Translations under genes and position numbers: made by a program
Part shown: positions 31,504 through 40,588 of the stretch, piece by piece
Position numbering within the stretch: position 1 is the first letter of the stretch
How the letters are laid out: every line of letters starts with the position of its first letter
Notes under the pieces: generated by a model
What the model saw: the letters and a program-made list of their open reading frames with translations, nothing else
Told to the model about the DNA's origin: nothing
Databases searched by the model: none
Source: Acidobacteriota bacterium
Lineage (GTDB): Bacteria > Acidobacteriota > Vicinamibacteria > Vicinamibacterales > UBA2999
DNA: 64,000 nt
Assembly (NCBI GenBank): GCA_963169195.1
Contig: CAUJDN010000066.1
Coordinates: 124,001 to 188,000 of the forward strand
Direction: 5' to 3'

Positions 31504-32670
31504 GTGTTCCGCCGCGCCATCGTGATCGTGCTCGACAGCGTGGGTGCCGGTGAGCTGCCCGATGCCGGGCTGTACGGAGACGAGGGGAGCCACACGCTGG
31601 GCCACGTCGCCGCGCAGGCGGCGCCGGACGTGCCCACGCTGGCGGCCCTGGGCCTGGGCTGCGCGGTGCCGCTCGACGGCGTCCCGTGCCCGTCGTCGCC
31701 TCGCGCGTCCTACGGCCTGATGGCCGAGCAATCGGCCGGCAAGGACTCGGTCACGGGCCACTGGGAGCTGATGGGGCTGGTGCTCGATCGCGCGTTTCCG
31801 ACGTTTCCGCAGGGATTTCCCGCCGGGATGATCGAGGCCTTCGAGCGTCGCATCGGCCGGGGCGTGCTCGGCAACGTGGTCGCGTCGGGCACCGCTATCA
31901 TCGACCAGCTCGGGCCCCGTCATCTCGAGAGCGGCCAGCCCATCGTCTACACGTCGGCCGACAGCGTCTTCCAGATCGCGGCCCACGAGGAGATCGTGCC
32001 CGTGCCGCTGCTCTACGAGTGGTGCCGCGCGGCATACGAGATCGCGGTGGACGGCGCCGGGCTCGGGCGCGTGATCGCCCGGCCGTTCGTGGGCCGTCCC
32101 GGCCGGTTCACGAGGACCGCCAACCGCCACGACTTCGCGATGCGCCCGCGCGGCGAGACGCTGCTCGATGTGCTGACCGCCAGGGGCCACCTCGTCACCG
32201 CCATCGGCAAGATCGGCGACCTCTTCGCCGGGCGCGGGATCACCGAGTCGTGTCCGACGACGAGCGATGCGCACGGGATGGATCTGCTCGAGACGCGCCT
32301 CGTGGCGCAGGGCGCCGGCCTGCTCTTCGTCAACCTCGTGGACTTCGACACGCTGTACGGGCACCGGAACGACGTGCCGGGATATGCGCGGAATCTGGAG
32401 CGCTTCGACGCCCGGCTGGCGCGCCTGCTCCCGCTCCTGGGAGAGGACGACCTGCTGGTGATTACGGCCGACCACGGAAACGACCCGGCGACGCCCAGCA
32501 CCGATCACTCCCGCGAGTACGTGCCCGTACTGGTCACCGGCCCGCGCGTGAAGGCGGGCCGGTCGCTTGGGACACGTGCCACCTTCGCCGACCTCGGGCA
32601 GACCCTGGCCGAGGCGTTCGGCGTGCCCCCGCTCCGGCACGGCGAGAGTTTCCTCGGGGAGATCGTGTGA
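31504..32670 (+). CDS. deoB: Phosphopentomutase DeoB
   Basis: 388-aa alkaline-phosphatase-superfamily enzyme interconverting ribose- or deoxyribose-1-phosphate and -5-phosphate in nucleoside catabolism. Motifs: VIVLDSVGAGELPDA (metal-ligand Asp), GKDSVTGHWELMG with the phosphorylated Thr, the VDFDTLYGHRND segment and ITADHGNDP. Starts at GTG 31504, 3 bp after hfq; overlaps dgt by 4 bp (GTGA). Confidence 0.95.
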   Translation: MFRRAIVIVLDSVGAGELPDAGLYGDEGSHTLGHVAAQAAPDVPTLAALGLGCAVPLDGVPCPSSPRASYGLMAEQSAGKDSVTGHWELMGLVLDRAFPTFPQGFPAGMIEAFERRIGRGVLGNVVASGTAIIDQLGPRHLESGQPIVYTSADSVFQIAAHEEIVPVPLLYEWCRAAYEIAVDGAGLGRVIARPFVGRPGRFTRTANRHDFAMRPRGETLLDVLTARGHLVTAIGKIGDLFAGRGITESCPTTSDAHGMDLLETRLVAQGAGLLFVNLVDFDTLYGHRNDVPGYARNLERFDARLARLLPLLGEDDLLVITADHGNDPATPSTDHSREYVPVLVTGPRVKAGRSLGTRATFADLGQTLAEAFGVPPLRHGESFLGEIV

Positions 32671-33725
32671 CGATTCGGGAGGAGCTCGAGCAACGCGAGC
32701 GCGAGACCCTCGCGCCGCAGGCCGCCAAGAGCGGCGCCAGCCGGGGCCGCCTGCGACCCGAGGCGGAGGATCCTGTCCGGCCAGCGTTCCAACGGGACCG
32801 CGACCGCATCATCCACACCAAGGCGTTCCGACGCCTGAAGCACAAGACCCAGGTGTTCTTCTCGCCTCGGGGCGACCACTACCGGACGCGGCTCACGCAC
32901 ACGCTCGAGGTGTCGCAGATCGCACGCACCATCGCCAAGGTGCTGCGCCTGCACGAGGAGCTCACCGAGGCCATCGCGCTTGGCCACGACCTCGGCCACA
33001 CGCCGTTCGGGCACGCCGGCGAGCGGGTGCTGAACACCCTGGTCCCCGGCGGCTTCAATCACTACGAACAGAGCCTGCGCATCGTGGACGTGCTGGAGCA
33101 GGACCACCGGGGCCTGAACCTGACGTGGGAGGTCCGCGACGGCATCGCCCGGCACTCGAAGGGGAAGAGTGGGCTGCCGGTCGGGGCGCCACCCGATCAG
33201 CGAGCCAGCACCATCGAGGGCCAGGTGGCCCGTGTCGCCGACATCGTCGCCTACGTGAACCACGACATCGATGATGCGGTGCGCGCCGGGATTCTCATCG
33301 AGGCACAGCTGCCGCGGGAGGCGGTGGCCGTTCTCGGGCACAGCCCGTCCGAGCGCATCGGGCGCCTCGTCACCAACGTGGTGGAACAGACCCTGGCTGG
33401 CGGGGTGACCGAGGTCCGCATGAGCGACGACGTGCTCGAGGCCATGCTGGCCCTCCGGACGTTCATGTTCGAGGCGGTCTACGAGAACCAGGTGGCGACG
33501 GCCGAGTTCGGCAAGGCCCACGGCATCCTGGGCGGGTTGTGGGAGAAGATCCGGGAGCGGCCGGAGCAGTTCCTGGACGCCCGGACCGTCGCCGCGGAAG
33601 GGCTGGACCGGGCCGCCCAGGATTTTCTGGCGGGCATGACCGACCGCTATGCCGTTAACTTGTTCGAGCAGTTGTACATCCCGAAGCCCTGGGTGACCGT
33701 GTCGGATGGCCCGCACATGCTATAA
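32667..33725 (+). CDS. dgt: Deoxyguanosinetriphosphate triphosphohydrolase-like HD protein
   Basis: 352-aa HD-domain nucleotide hydrolase expected to cut dNTPs to deoxynucleoside and tripolyphosphate. The HD metal ligands are in RTRLTHTLEVSQIA and HDLGHTPFGHAGE, with the later VARVADIVAYVNHDIDDA. It is of the shorter dgt-like type (about 350-380 aa) rather than the 500-aa E. coli form. GTG 32667 overlaps the deoB stop. deoB and dgt together suggest deoxynucleotide turnover. Confidence 0.9.
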   Translation: MTIREELEQRERETLAPQAAKSGASRGRLRPEAEDPVRPAFQRDRDRIIHTKAFRRLKHKTQVFFSPRGDHYRTRLTHTLEVSQIARTIAKVLRLHEELTEAIALGHDLGHTPFGHAGERVLNTLVPGGFNHYEQSLRIVDVLEQDHRGLNLTWEVRDGIARHSKGKSGLPVGAPPDQRASTIEGQVARVADIVAYVNHDIDDAVRAGILIEAQLPREAVAVLGHSPSERIGRLVTNVVEQTLAGGVTEVRMSDDVLEAMLALRTFMFEAVYENQVATAEFGKAHGILGGLWEKIRERPEQFLDARTVAAEGLDRAAQDFLAGMTDRYAVNLFEQLYIPKPWVTVSDGPHML

Positions 33726-33726
33726 T
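33721..33726 (+). promoter_or_regulatory. Probable -10 element of the yceD-rpmF-plsX-fab operon (TATAAT)
   Basis: Consensus TATAAT overlaps the dgt stop codon and ends 10 nt before ATG 33737, with no Shine-Dalgarno between them. This spacing suggests a leaderless or nearly leaderless transcript for the operon's first gene. Confidence 0.5.
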
Positions 33727-33736
33727 CGTCGTTTTG

Positions 33737-34282
33737 ATGCGGCTGGATCTTTCGCACATTCGGCAGGCCGAAACGGCCTTCCTGCGCCAGTACGACCCGT
33801 CGGCCTTCGCGGAGGACGACGAAGACTACCGGGTCGTCTCGCCGGTGTCGCTCGAGTTCACCGTCCACAAGGACCAGGATCGGTTCCGGCTGGTGGGCCG
33901 GGTGTCAACGACGCTCGAACTGGCCTGCAGCCGCTGCCTCGAGCCGTTCACGCTGCCGGTGAACGCCGCGTTCGACCTGCGGTACCTCCCGCAGGCCGCC
34001 GCGGCGCAAGAGGCGACGCCGGAGGCGTCGGAGACCGGGGATGACGATGCCTCGACGACGTTCTATGAAGACGAGGCGATCGACCTCGCGGGGATGTTGC
34101 GAGAACAGTTCTACCTGGCCTTGCCGATGAAGCCGCTGTGCGGGGAGTCCTGCAAGGGCCTTTGCCCGCAGTGCGGCGTGAACCTGAACGTGGAAACGTG
34201 TGCGTGCAAGCCGCAGTGGGAGGATCCCAGGCTTGCCGGCCTGAGTGTCCTGATCACCGATCGAAAGCCCGACGATGCCTAA
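33737..34282 (+). CDS. yceD: YceD family protein (DUF177)
   Basis: 181-aa protein of the DUF177 family, which is linked to 23S rRNA accumulation and nearly always sits upstream of rpmF. Four-cysteine-type motifs are visible: LACSRCLEPF in the middle and CGESCKGLCPQCG near the C-terminus, probably binding zinc. An acidic, low-complexity stretch separates the halves. ATG 33737 is preferred over the TTG used in the track. It overlaps rpmF by 8 bp. Confidence 0.9.
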   Translation: MRLDLSHIRQAETAFLRQYDPSAFAEDDEDYRVVSPVSLEFTVHKDQDRFRLVGRVSTTLELACSRCLEPFTLPVNAAFDLRYLPQAAAAQEATPEASETGDDDASTTFYEDEAIDLAGMLREQFYLALPMKPLCGESCKGLCPQCGVNLNVETCACKPQWEDPRLAGLSVLITDRKPDDA

Positions 34283-34457
34283 TCCGAAACGTCGCCACTC
34301 GAAGACCCGCGGCCGCAAGCGCCGCACCCACGATGCGCTCACGGCGGCCACGGCCGGCCGCTGCCCGCAGTGCGGCGAGCCGAAGGCGGCGCACCGCGTG
34401 TGTGCCTACTGCGGCCATTACCGCGCCCGCCAGGTGCGGCCTGTCGACGAAGAATAG
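34275..34457 (+). CDS. rpmF: 50S ribosomal protein L32
   Basis: 60-aa ribosomal protein with the conserved basic start MPNPKRRHSKTRGRKRR and a zinc-ribbon-type Cys arrangement (CPQCG, CAYCGHY). Located between yceD and plsX, the standard gene order, with an 8-bp overlap with yceD. Confidence 0.96.
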   Translation: MPNPKRRHSKTRGRKRRTHDALTAATAGRCPQCGEPKAAHRVCAYCGHYRARQVRPVDEE

Positions 34458-34472
34458 CGTCCCGATTCCGCC

Positions 34473-35477
34473 ATGCGCATAGCGGTCGACGCCATGGGCG
34501 GCGATCATGCGCCCCGGCGTCCGGTGGACGGCGCGCTTGCCGCGGCCCGGCATCTTGGGATCGGCATCGACCTCGTGGGACGCTCGGACCTGGTCCGCGC
34601 CGAACTCGTTCGGCATCCGGATGCCGCCGGGCTCGACGTCTCGGTCGTGGACGCGCCGGACGTCGTCGACATGCACGAGTCGGCCGCGCAGGCGCTCAGG
34701 CGCAAGCCCCGGTCGTCGGTGATGGTGGCGGCTGGCCGCGTGAAGGACGGCCATGCGGCGGGCCTCGTCAGCGCCGGGCATACGGGCGCAGCGGTCGTGG
34801 CCGCCCACGCCGTGTTCGGGATGCTCGAGGGCGTGGACCGCCCGGCGCTCGCGCCGGTGGTGCCCACGAAGAAGGGATCCGCGGTGCTGCTCGACGCCGG
34901 CGCGACCGTGGAGTGCCGGCCGCCGCACCTCGTGCAGTTCGGCATCCTGGGCTCGGCCTATGCGCGCCTGGTGCTCGGCATCGAACAGCCGCGCGTCGGA
35001 CTGCTGTCGGTCGGGGAAGAGGTGTCGAAGGGCACGGAACTGACGCGCGAGGCCCATCGGCTCATGAGGCAGGCCCCGGTGTGCTTCGTCGGCAACGTCG
35101 AGGCCCGCGGGATCTTCGCGGGCGAGGCGGACGTGGTGGTCGCCGACGGTTTCACGGGAAACGTGGCGCTGAAGCTGAGCGAGGGCGTGGTCGAGATGGT
35201 CGAGGATTTGCTGCGCGAGGAGTTGCAGAGCACGTTCTCGAGCCAGATGGGCTACCTGCTGTCGCAGCGCGCGTTCCGGCGTTTTCGCAAGCGCGTGGAC
35301 TACTCCGAGTACGGCGGGGCGCCGCTGCTCGGGACCGCCGGGGTGGTGGTCGTGGCGCACGGCCGGTCGTCGGTGAAGGCGATCCGGAATGCGGTGGCGC
35401 AGGCGGCCCGCTTCGCCGGTGAGGGTGGGTGGGAGCGGATGCAGAAGGACGTATCGGCCGTGGGACGGATGTCGTGA
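34473..35477 (+). CDS. plsX: Phosphate acyltransferase PlsX
   Basis: 334-aa enzyme making acyl-phosphate from acyl-ACP for phospholipid synthesis. Begins MRIAVDAMGGDHAP; further family motifs are SAGHTGA, VPTKKG, LLSVGEEVSKG and DGFTGNVALKLSEG. The stop overlaps the GTG of fabD by 4 bp. Part of a continuous fatty acid and phospholipid operon. Confidence 0.96.
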   Translation: MRIAVDAMGGDHAPRRPVDGALAAARHLGIGIDLVGRSDLVRAELVRHPDAAGLDVSVVDAPDVVDMHESAAQALRRKPRSSVMVAAGRVKDGHAAGLVSAGHTGAAVVAAHAVFGMLEGVDRPALAPVVPTKKGSAVLLDAGATVECRPPHLVQFGILGSAYARLVLGIEQPRVGLLSVGEEVSKGTELTREAHRLMRQAPVCFVGNVEARGIFAGEADVVVADGFTGNVALKLSEGVVEMVEDLLREELQSTFSSQMGYLLSQRAFRRFRKRVDYSEYGGAPLLGTAGVVVVAHGRSSVKAIRNAVAQAARFAGEGGWERMQKDVSAVGRMS

Positions 35478-36409
35478 TCGCGTTTCTCTTTCCAGGGCAG
35501 GGATCGCAGGCCGTTGGCATGGGCCGGGCGCTCGCCGAGCAGTTCTCCGTCTGCCGCGCCGCCTTCGACGAGGCGGACCGGGCGCTCGGCGAGCCGCTGA
35601 GCACCGTGGTCTTCGACGGTCCGGCCGAGACCCTCACGCTCACCGAGTACACGCAGCCGGCCATCCTGACGGCCAGCGTGGCGGCCTGGCGCCTGCTGGA
35701 CCAGCGGGGCCATCGGCCGGCATTCGTGGCGGGTCACAGCCTGGGTGAGTACGCCGCGCACGTGGCGGCCGGCACGCTCGAGTTCGCCGACGTGGTGCGC
35801 CTGGTGAGGAATCGCGGGCGCTACATGCAGGAGGCGGTGCCCGTCGGCACGGGTGCCATGGCGGCGATTCTCGGCCTGGACGAAGCCACCGTGCTGCAGG
35901 CGTGCTTCGAGGCCGCCGACGGCGAGGTCGTGAGCCCCGCGAACCTGAACGGCGGGGGGCAGATTGTCATTGCCGGCGCGGCCGGCGCGGTGGCCCGGGC
36001 CGGCGAGCGCGCACGGGCGCTCGGCGCCCGGCGTGTCATCCCCCTGAAGGTGAGCGCCCCGTTCCACTGTGCGCTGATGCAGCCGGCGCAGGCGCGGCTG
36101 ACCCCGGAGCTGCGGGCGGCCCGCGCGCGCGACCCGCGCGTGCCCGTGATCGCGAACGTGGACGCCGTGCCCCGCACGTCCGCCGGCGCGGCCATCGACG
36201 CGCTGATCGCGCAGGTGTCGAGCCCCGTGCGCTGGGAGGACTCGGTGAAGCGCCTGGCGGCGGAGGGCGTGACGACGTTCATCGAGGTGGGGCCGGGCAC
36301 GGTGCTGTCCGGGCTCGTGAAGAAGATCGCGCGCGACGCCGTGGTCTTCAACGTCCAGGCCCCCGACGATCTGACGGCGCTCGATGCCGCGCTGGCCCTA
36401 CCCTCATGA
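35474..36409 (+). CDS. fabD: Malonyl-CoA:ACP transacylase FabD
   Basis: 311-aa enzyme loading malonyl groups onto ACP. FPGQGSQ at the N-terminus, the nucleophile elbow GHSLGEYAA (catalytic Ser) and the catalytic His in SAPFHCALM are present. Starts at GTG 35474, overlapping the plsX stop, rather than at the upstream tracked start; overlaps fabG with ATGA. Confidence 0.96.
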   Translation: MIAFLFPGQGSQAVGMGRALAEQFSVCRAAFDEADRALGEPLSTVVFDGPAETLTLTEYTQPAILTASVAAWRLLDQRGHRPAFVAGHSLGEYAAHVAAGTLEFADVVRLVRNRGRYMQEAVPVGTGAMAAILGLDEATVLQACFEAADGEVVSPANLNGGGQIVIAGAAGAVARAGERARALGARRVIPLKVSAPFHCALMQPAQARLTPELRAARARDPRVPVIANVDAVPRTSAGAAIDALIAQVSSPVRWEDSVKRLAAEGVTTFIEVGPGTVLSGLVKKIARDAVVFNVQAPDDLTALDAALALPS

Positions 36410-37146
36410 GCGAGCTGCACGGGCGGATTGCCATTGTGACGGGCGCCTCGCGCGGGATCGGTCGCGCGATTGGCGAGCGGCTGGGCGCCTCCGGCGCCAC
36501 GGTCGTGTGCGTGGCCCGTGGCGGGAACGCCGTGGCCACCGCCGACGCCATCGCCGCTGCCGGCGGCCGGGCCGAGGCGCACGGCGTGGACGTGACCGAC
36601 GCCGCCGGCGTCGAGGCGCTCGTGGCCGGCGTCGTCGAGCGGCACGGCCGTATCGACATCCTGGTGAGCAACGCCGGGATTGCGCGCGACCAGCTCATGC
36701 TGCGGATGAAGCGCGCCGACTGGGACGAGGTGATTGCCACCAACCTGACGGCGTCGTTCACCTGGTGCCAGGCGGTGCTGAAGCCCATGATCCGCCAGCG
36801 GGCCGGGCGCATCGTCGCGATCGGCTCGGTGGTGGGGCAGATGGGCAACGCCGGCCAGGCGAACTACGCGGCGTCGAAGGCGGGGTTGACCGGGTTCTGC
36901 AAGGCGCTGGCACGCGAGGTGGCCTCGCGCAACGTCACCGTGAACGTCGTGGCGCCGGGCCTCATCGCCACCGACATGACGAAGGCGATCACCGACAACG
37001 CGAAGGCCGACTGGGGCGCCCAGATCCCGATGGGGCGCATGGGCACGCCGGAAGACGTCGCCGCCGCCGTGCGCTTCCTCGCATCGGACGAGGCGTCGTA
37101 TATTACAGGGCAGGTTCTCGCCGTCAACGGCGGGATGTACATGTGA
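36406..37146 (+). CDS. fabG: 3-oxoacyl-ACP reductase FabG
   Basis: 246-aa short-chain dehydrogenase reducing 3-ketoacyl-ACP with NADPH. Cofactor motif TGASRGIG, NAG, catalytic Ser in IGSVVG and Tyr/Lys in YAASKAG. The C-terminus ITGQVLAVNGGMYM is typical of FabG. ATG 36406 overlaps the fabD stop by 4 bp. Confidence 0.96.
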   Translation: MSELHGRIAIVTGASRGIGRAIGERLGASGATVVCVARGGNAVATADAIAAAGGRAEAHGVDVTDAAGVEALVAGVVERHGRIDILVSNAGIARDQLMLRMKRADWDEVIATNLTASFTWCQAVLKPMIRQRAGRIVAIGSVVGQMGNAGQANYAASKAGLTGFCKALAREVASRNVTVNVVAPGLIATDMTKAITDNAKADWGAQIPMGRMGTPEDVAAAVRFLASDEASYITGQVLAVNGGMYM

Positions 37147-37179
37147 GCGGGCGCCCGTGCCGGGCGCTGACAAGGGAGG

Positions 37180-37425
37180 ATGACTGTGGCCGTTGCCGAC
37201 AAAGTAAAGAGCATCATCGTGGAGCAGCTGGGCGTCGACGAGGAAGAGGTGACGCCAGATGCCTCGTTCGTCGAGGACCTGGGCGCCGACTCGCTCGACA
37301 CCGTCGAGCTCGTGATGGCGTTCGAGGAGGAGTTCGGCATCGAGATCCCTGACGAGGAGGCGGAGAAGATCACGCGCGTCAAGGAAGCGGTCCAGTACAT
37401 CGAGTCGCACGCCAAGAAGAAGTAG
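37180..37425 (+). CDS. acpP: Acyl carrier protein
   Basis: 81-aa acidic four-helix carrier of acyl chains. The phosphopantetheine attachment Ser38 lies in [16 protein letters not shown] 37180 has AAGGGAGG just upstream. Set between fabG and fabF, the usual order. Confidence 0.97.
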   Translation: MTVAVADKVKSIIVEQLGVDEEEVTPDASFVEDLGADSLDTVELVMAFEEEFGIEIPDEEAEKITRVKEAVQYIESHAKKK

Positions 37426-37461
37426 GGCTGGCGGCGGCCGGCCATCGGCGACGGAGGGACC

Positions 37462-38703
37462 TTGAGCAGGCGAGTTGTGGTTACCGGCATCGGGCTGGTG
37501 TCGTCCCTGGGCATCGGCACCGAGGCCACCTGGAACGGCCTGCTGGCCGGCCGGAGCGGGGCGGGGCTCATCACCAAGTTCGACGCGTCGGCGTTCAGCA
37601 CGCGGTTCGCGGCCGAGGTGAAGGGCTTCGATCCCCTGGCGTTCGTCGACAAGAAGGACGTCAAGAAGATGGACGTCTTCATCCAGTACGCCGTGGCCGC
37701 CTCCCAGTTCGCCATGGACGACGCGCGGCTGGCGGTGACGTCGGAGAACGCCGCGCGGGTCGGCGTGTTCATCGCGTCCGGCATCGGGGGATTCACCACG
37801 ATCGAGCGCGAGCACCGCGCCTTCCTCGAGGGCGGGCCGCGGCGCATCTCGCCCTTCTTCATTCCGGCCGCCATCATCAACCTGGCTGCCGGCCAGGTGT
37901 CCATCCGGTTCGGCGCCAAAGGGCCGAACTCGGCGACCTGCACGGCCTGCACGGCCTCGGCCCACGCCATCGGCGACGCCTACGAGATCATCCGGCGCGG
38001 CGCGGCCGACGCGATGATCGCCGGCGGCTCGGAGGCGGCGGTCTGCGCCATGGGCGTCGGCGGGTTCGCCGCGATGCGGGCGCTGTCCACCCGCAACGAC
38101 GAGCCGGAGCGCGCCAGCCGGCCGTTCGACAAGGACCGAGACGGCTTCGTGCTCGGCGAGGGCAGCGGCGTCGTGATTCTCGAGGAACTGGAGTTCGCCC
38201 GCCGCCGGGACGCGCCCATCTACGCCGAGATGGTGGGCTACGGGATGTCGGGCGACGCGTACCACATGACCGGACAGCCCGAGGACGGCGACGGCGCGTA
38301 CCGCGTGATGCGCGCGGCGCTCGAATCGGCGGGCGTGCAGCCGGACGTCGTCGACTACATCAACGCTCACGGCACCTCGACGCCCATCAATGATCCGACC
38401 GAGACGCTGGCCGTGAAGCGCGTGTTCGGCGAGCACGCCGGCAGGCTCAGGATGTCGTCCACGAAGTCGATGACCGGGCACCTGCTCGGCGCGGCCGGCG
38501 GGCTCGAGGCCGGCATCACCGCCCTGGCCGTGAAGCACCAGGTCCTGCCGCCCACCATCAACCTCGACGTGCCCGGCGAAGGCTGCGACCTGGACTATGT
38601 GCCGCACAAGCCTCGCCCGGCCGCCGTGCGCTACGCCCTGTCGAACTCGTTCGGGTTCGGCGGCACGAACGGATCGCTCCTGTTCCGGCGATTCGAGGAC
38701 TAG
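37462..38703 (+). CDS. fabF: 3-oxoacyl-ACP synthase II FabF
   Basis: 413-aa condensing enzyme elongating acyl-ACP. Catalytic Cys163 in CTACTASAHAIG, His in NAHGTSTP and His in KSMTGHLLGAAGG form the Cys-His-His triad. The initiation codon appears to be TTG at 37462, supported by GGAGGG at Shine-Dalgarno distance and by the conserved RRVVVTGIGLVS beginning. It is the last gene of the fab operon; a weak CAGGG-AATG-CCCTG hairpin follows within 30 bp but has no T-run. Confidence 0.95.
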   Translation: MSRRVVVTGIGLVSSLGIGTEATWNGLLAGRSGAGLITKFDASAFSTRFAAEVKGFDPLAFVDKKDVKKMDVFIQYAVAASQFAMDDARLAVTSENAARVGVFIASGIGGFTTIEREHRAFLEGGPRRISPFFIPAAIINLAAGQVSIRFGAKGPNSATCTACTASAHAIGDAYEIIRRGAADAMIAGGSEAAVCAMGVGGFAAMRALSTRNDEPERASRPFDKDRDGFVLGEGSGVVILEELEFARRRDAPIYAEMVGYGMSGDAYHMTGQPEDGDGAYRVMRAALESAGVQPDVVDYINAHGTSTPINDPTETLAVKRVFGEHAGRLRMSSTKSMTGHLLGAAGGLEAGITALAVKHQVLPPTINLDVPGEGCDLDYVPHKPRPAAVRYALSNSFGFGGTNGSLLFRRFED

Positions 38704-38735
38704 GTTGTCCAGGGTGCAGGGAATGCCCTGGCCCC

Positions 38736-38775
38736 GAAGAACCCGAGAACCTGAGAACCTGAGAACCTGAGAGCC
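38736..38775 (+). repeat. 8-bp tandem repeat, GAGAACCY family
   Basis: Four to five units (GAAGAACCC, GAGAACCT x3, GAGAGCC) lie in the 72-bp gap between fabF and etfB and extend to the base before the etfB ATG. Same unit and same strand as the array before mqnP at 27571. Confidence 0.8.
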
Positions 38776-39543
38776 ATGAAGATCGCCGTCTGCATCAAGC
38801 AAGTGCCGACTCGCGAGTGGCAGCCACGGCTGAACGACGCGAAGACGTGGATCCGCGAGCAGGAGGCCAGTTACGAAATGAACGAGCCGGACGCCTACGC
38901 GCTCGAGGAGGGCCTGCGGCTGCGTGAGAAGCATGGCGGGGAGGTCGTCGTGTGCTCTGCCGGCCCCGCTCGTGTCCAGCAGGTCATCCGCGAGGCACTG
39001 GCGCGCGGAGCGGACCGTGCCGTTCATGTGGAAGACGAGGCGCTGGGCGCTGCCGACGCGTTCACCGCGGCCGGCGCGCTCGCGCCGGCGATGCAGGAGG
39101 AGCGATTCGACCTCATCCTCACCGGCCTCCAGTCCGACGACCAGGGCCATGCGCAGTTCGGCCCGGTCCTCGCAGAGAAGCTGGGGGTGCCGCACTCGAC
39201 CATCATCATGGAGGTTCAGGCGGATCCGGCGGCGTCGAGCATGACGGTGAAGCGCGAGCTCGAGGGCGGCTGGTTCCAGCACGTGACCATGCCCCTGCCG
39301 GCGCTGCTGACCATCCAGAGCGGCATCAACCAGCTGCGCTACGCGACTCTGAAGGGCATCATGGCGGCGAAGAAGAAGGAGATCCGGAAGGTCGCGCCGC
39401 CGGCGGCCCTGGCGTCACGCCTGAGGGTCGTGGCGATCTATGCGCCGCAGAAGTCGAAGCAGACGGTCATGATTGGCGGCTCGCCCGCAGACGCCGCGAA
39501 GGAGCTGGTGAGGCGGTTGCGAGAGGAGGCGAGGGCGCTGTGA
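38776..39543 (+). CDS. etfB: Electron transfer flavoprotein beta subunit
   Basis: 255-aa ETF subunit binding AMP and forming the heterodimer with EtfA. KIAVCIKQVP opens the protein, and MNEPDAYALEEGLRL, LTGLQSDDQGHAQFGPVLAEKLG and LPALLTIQSGINQLRYATLKGIMAAKKK are signature regions. The ETF carries electrons from acyl-CoA dehydrogenases to ETF-QO, encoded downstream. The gene overlaps etfA by 4 bp (GTGA). Confidence 0.95.
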   Translation: MKIAVCIKQVPTREWQPRLNDAKTWIREQEASYEMNEPDAYALEEGLRLREKHGGEVVVCSAGPARVQQVIREALARGADRAVHVEDEALGAADAFTAAGALAPAMQEERFDLILTGLQSDDQGHAQFGPVLAEKLGVPHSTIIMEVQADPAASSMTVKRELEGGWFQHVTMPLPALLTIQSGINQLRYATLKGIMAAKKKEIRKVAPPAALASRLRVVAIYAPQKSKQTVMIGGSPADAAKELVRRLREEARAL

Positions 39544-40508
39544 TCCTGGTCATTGCGGAGCAGAAGGACGGCTGGCTCAATCGTGCCAGCTGGGAGGCCA
39601 TCGCCGCGGCCCAGCACCTCTCCGCCGGCAGCGTGCCGGTGAAGGTAGCGGTCTTCGGCAGCGAGGTCAGTGGCGTCGCGGGCGATCTGGCCGCCGCTGC
39701 CGTGGCCGAGGTGCTGAGCGTGGACCAGCCCGTCCTGGGCCGCTACACGGCCGATGCGTTCGTGCATGCGGCCGCCGCCCTTGTTGCGGCGCAGGCCCCG
39801 GCGCACGTCGTCCTCGCCCATACCTACCAGACGCGCGACTTTGCGCCCGTGCTGGCGGCGCGCCTGGACCGCGCGCTCGTGACCGACGTCATCGCCATCC
39901 GCTCCACCGGTGGAGCGATCGCCTTCGCCCGCCCGATGTTCCAGGGCAAGCTGGTCGCCGACGTGGTGCTGGAGGGGCCGGCGCCGCACCTGGTGACGGT
40001 CCAGATCGGGGCGTTTCGCGCGGATGCCGTGCAGAAGGGCGCGGCAGCCGCGCCGGTGTCCGCGGCCGGCGTGACCGTCGATGCGTCGGTAGTGCGGCAG
40101 TCCCCGGAGGCCCCTTTTCAGGAGGCCAAGCAGGCCGTGGACCTCTCGCAGGCCGAGCGCATCGTCGCCGTTGGCCGCGGGATCAAGTCACAGGAGAATG
40201 TCGCCGTGGCTCAGCAGCTGGCCGAGGCCTTCGGCGCTGAACTCGCCGCCTCGCGGCCCATCTGCGACAACGGCTGGCTGCCGATGGAGCGCCAGATCGG
40301 CAGCTCGGGCCAGACCGTGGCGCCCAAACTGTACGTGGCGCTCGGCATTTCGGGAGCGATTCAGCACCTCGTCGGCATGAAGGGTTCCCGCACCATCGTG
40401 GCGATCAACAAGGACGCCGAGGCGCCCATCTTCGAGATCGCGGACTATGGCATCGCCGGCGACCTGTTCGAGGTGGTACCGGCGCTGATAGAAGAGCTGA
40501 AGAAGTAG
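39540..40508 (+). CDS. etfA: Electron transfer flavoprotein alpha subunit
   Basis: 322-aa FAD-binding subunit. The C-terminal FAD domain shows VGRGIK, GAELAASRPICDNGWLPMERQIGSSGQTVAPKLYVALGISGAIQHLVGM and IVAINKDAEAPIFEIADYGIAGD. GTG 39540 overlaps the etfB stop; the tracked frame from 38952 is the etfB shadow. Followed by a repeat-rich gap and ETF-QO. Confidence 0.96.
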   Translation: MILVIAEQKDGWLNRASWEAIAAAQHLSAGSVPVKVAVFGSEVSGVAGDLAAAAVAEVLSVDQPVLGRYTADAFVHAAAALVAAQAPAHVVLAHTYQTRDFAPVLAARLDRALVTDVIAIRSTGGAIAFARPMFQGKLVADVVLEGPAPHLVTVQIGAFRADAVQKGAAAAPVSAAGVTVDASVVRQSPEAPFQEAKQAVDLSQAERIVAVGRGIKSQENVAVAQQLAEAFGAELAASRPICDNGWLPMERQIGSSGQTVAPKLYVALGISGAIQHLVGMKGSRTIVAINKDAEAPIFEIADYGIAGDLFEVVPALIEELKK

Positions 40509-40584
40509 CCTCGAGGTCTTGAGGTCCAGGACCCCAACAAGCCCCCAAGACCCCATGACCTCAGGACCTCAGGACCTCAGGACT
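40508..40584 (+). repeat. Low-complexity intergenic region with GACCTCAG tandem units
   Basis: The 80-bp gap between etfA and ETF-QO is built from related short words: GAGGTCTTGAGGTCCAGGACCCC and AAGCCCCCAAGACCCC, ending in three perfect GACCTCAG 8-mers (40555-40578) and a partial one. It stops 4-5 bp before ATG 40589. The unit differs from GAGAACCY and AAGTCCC but the length and placement are the same. Confidence 0.75.
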
Positions 40585-40588
40585 TCCC

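Noticed and set aside
38709-38731. Rho-independent terminator after fabF
   Set aside because: A CAGGG-AATG-CCCTG hairpin is possible but the stem is short and no T-run follows, so it was not listed as a terminator.
35821-39282. 1153-aa minus-strand ORF across the fab genes and etfB
   Set aside because: Spans several certain plus-strand genes; typical long antisense frame in GC-rich DNA.
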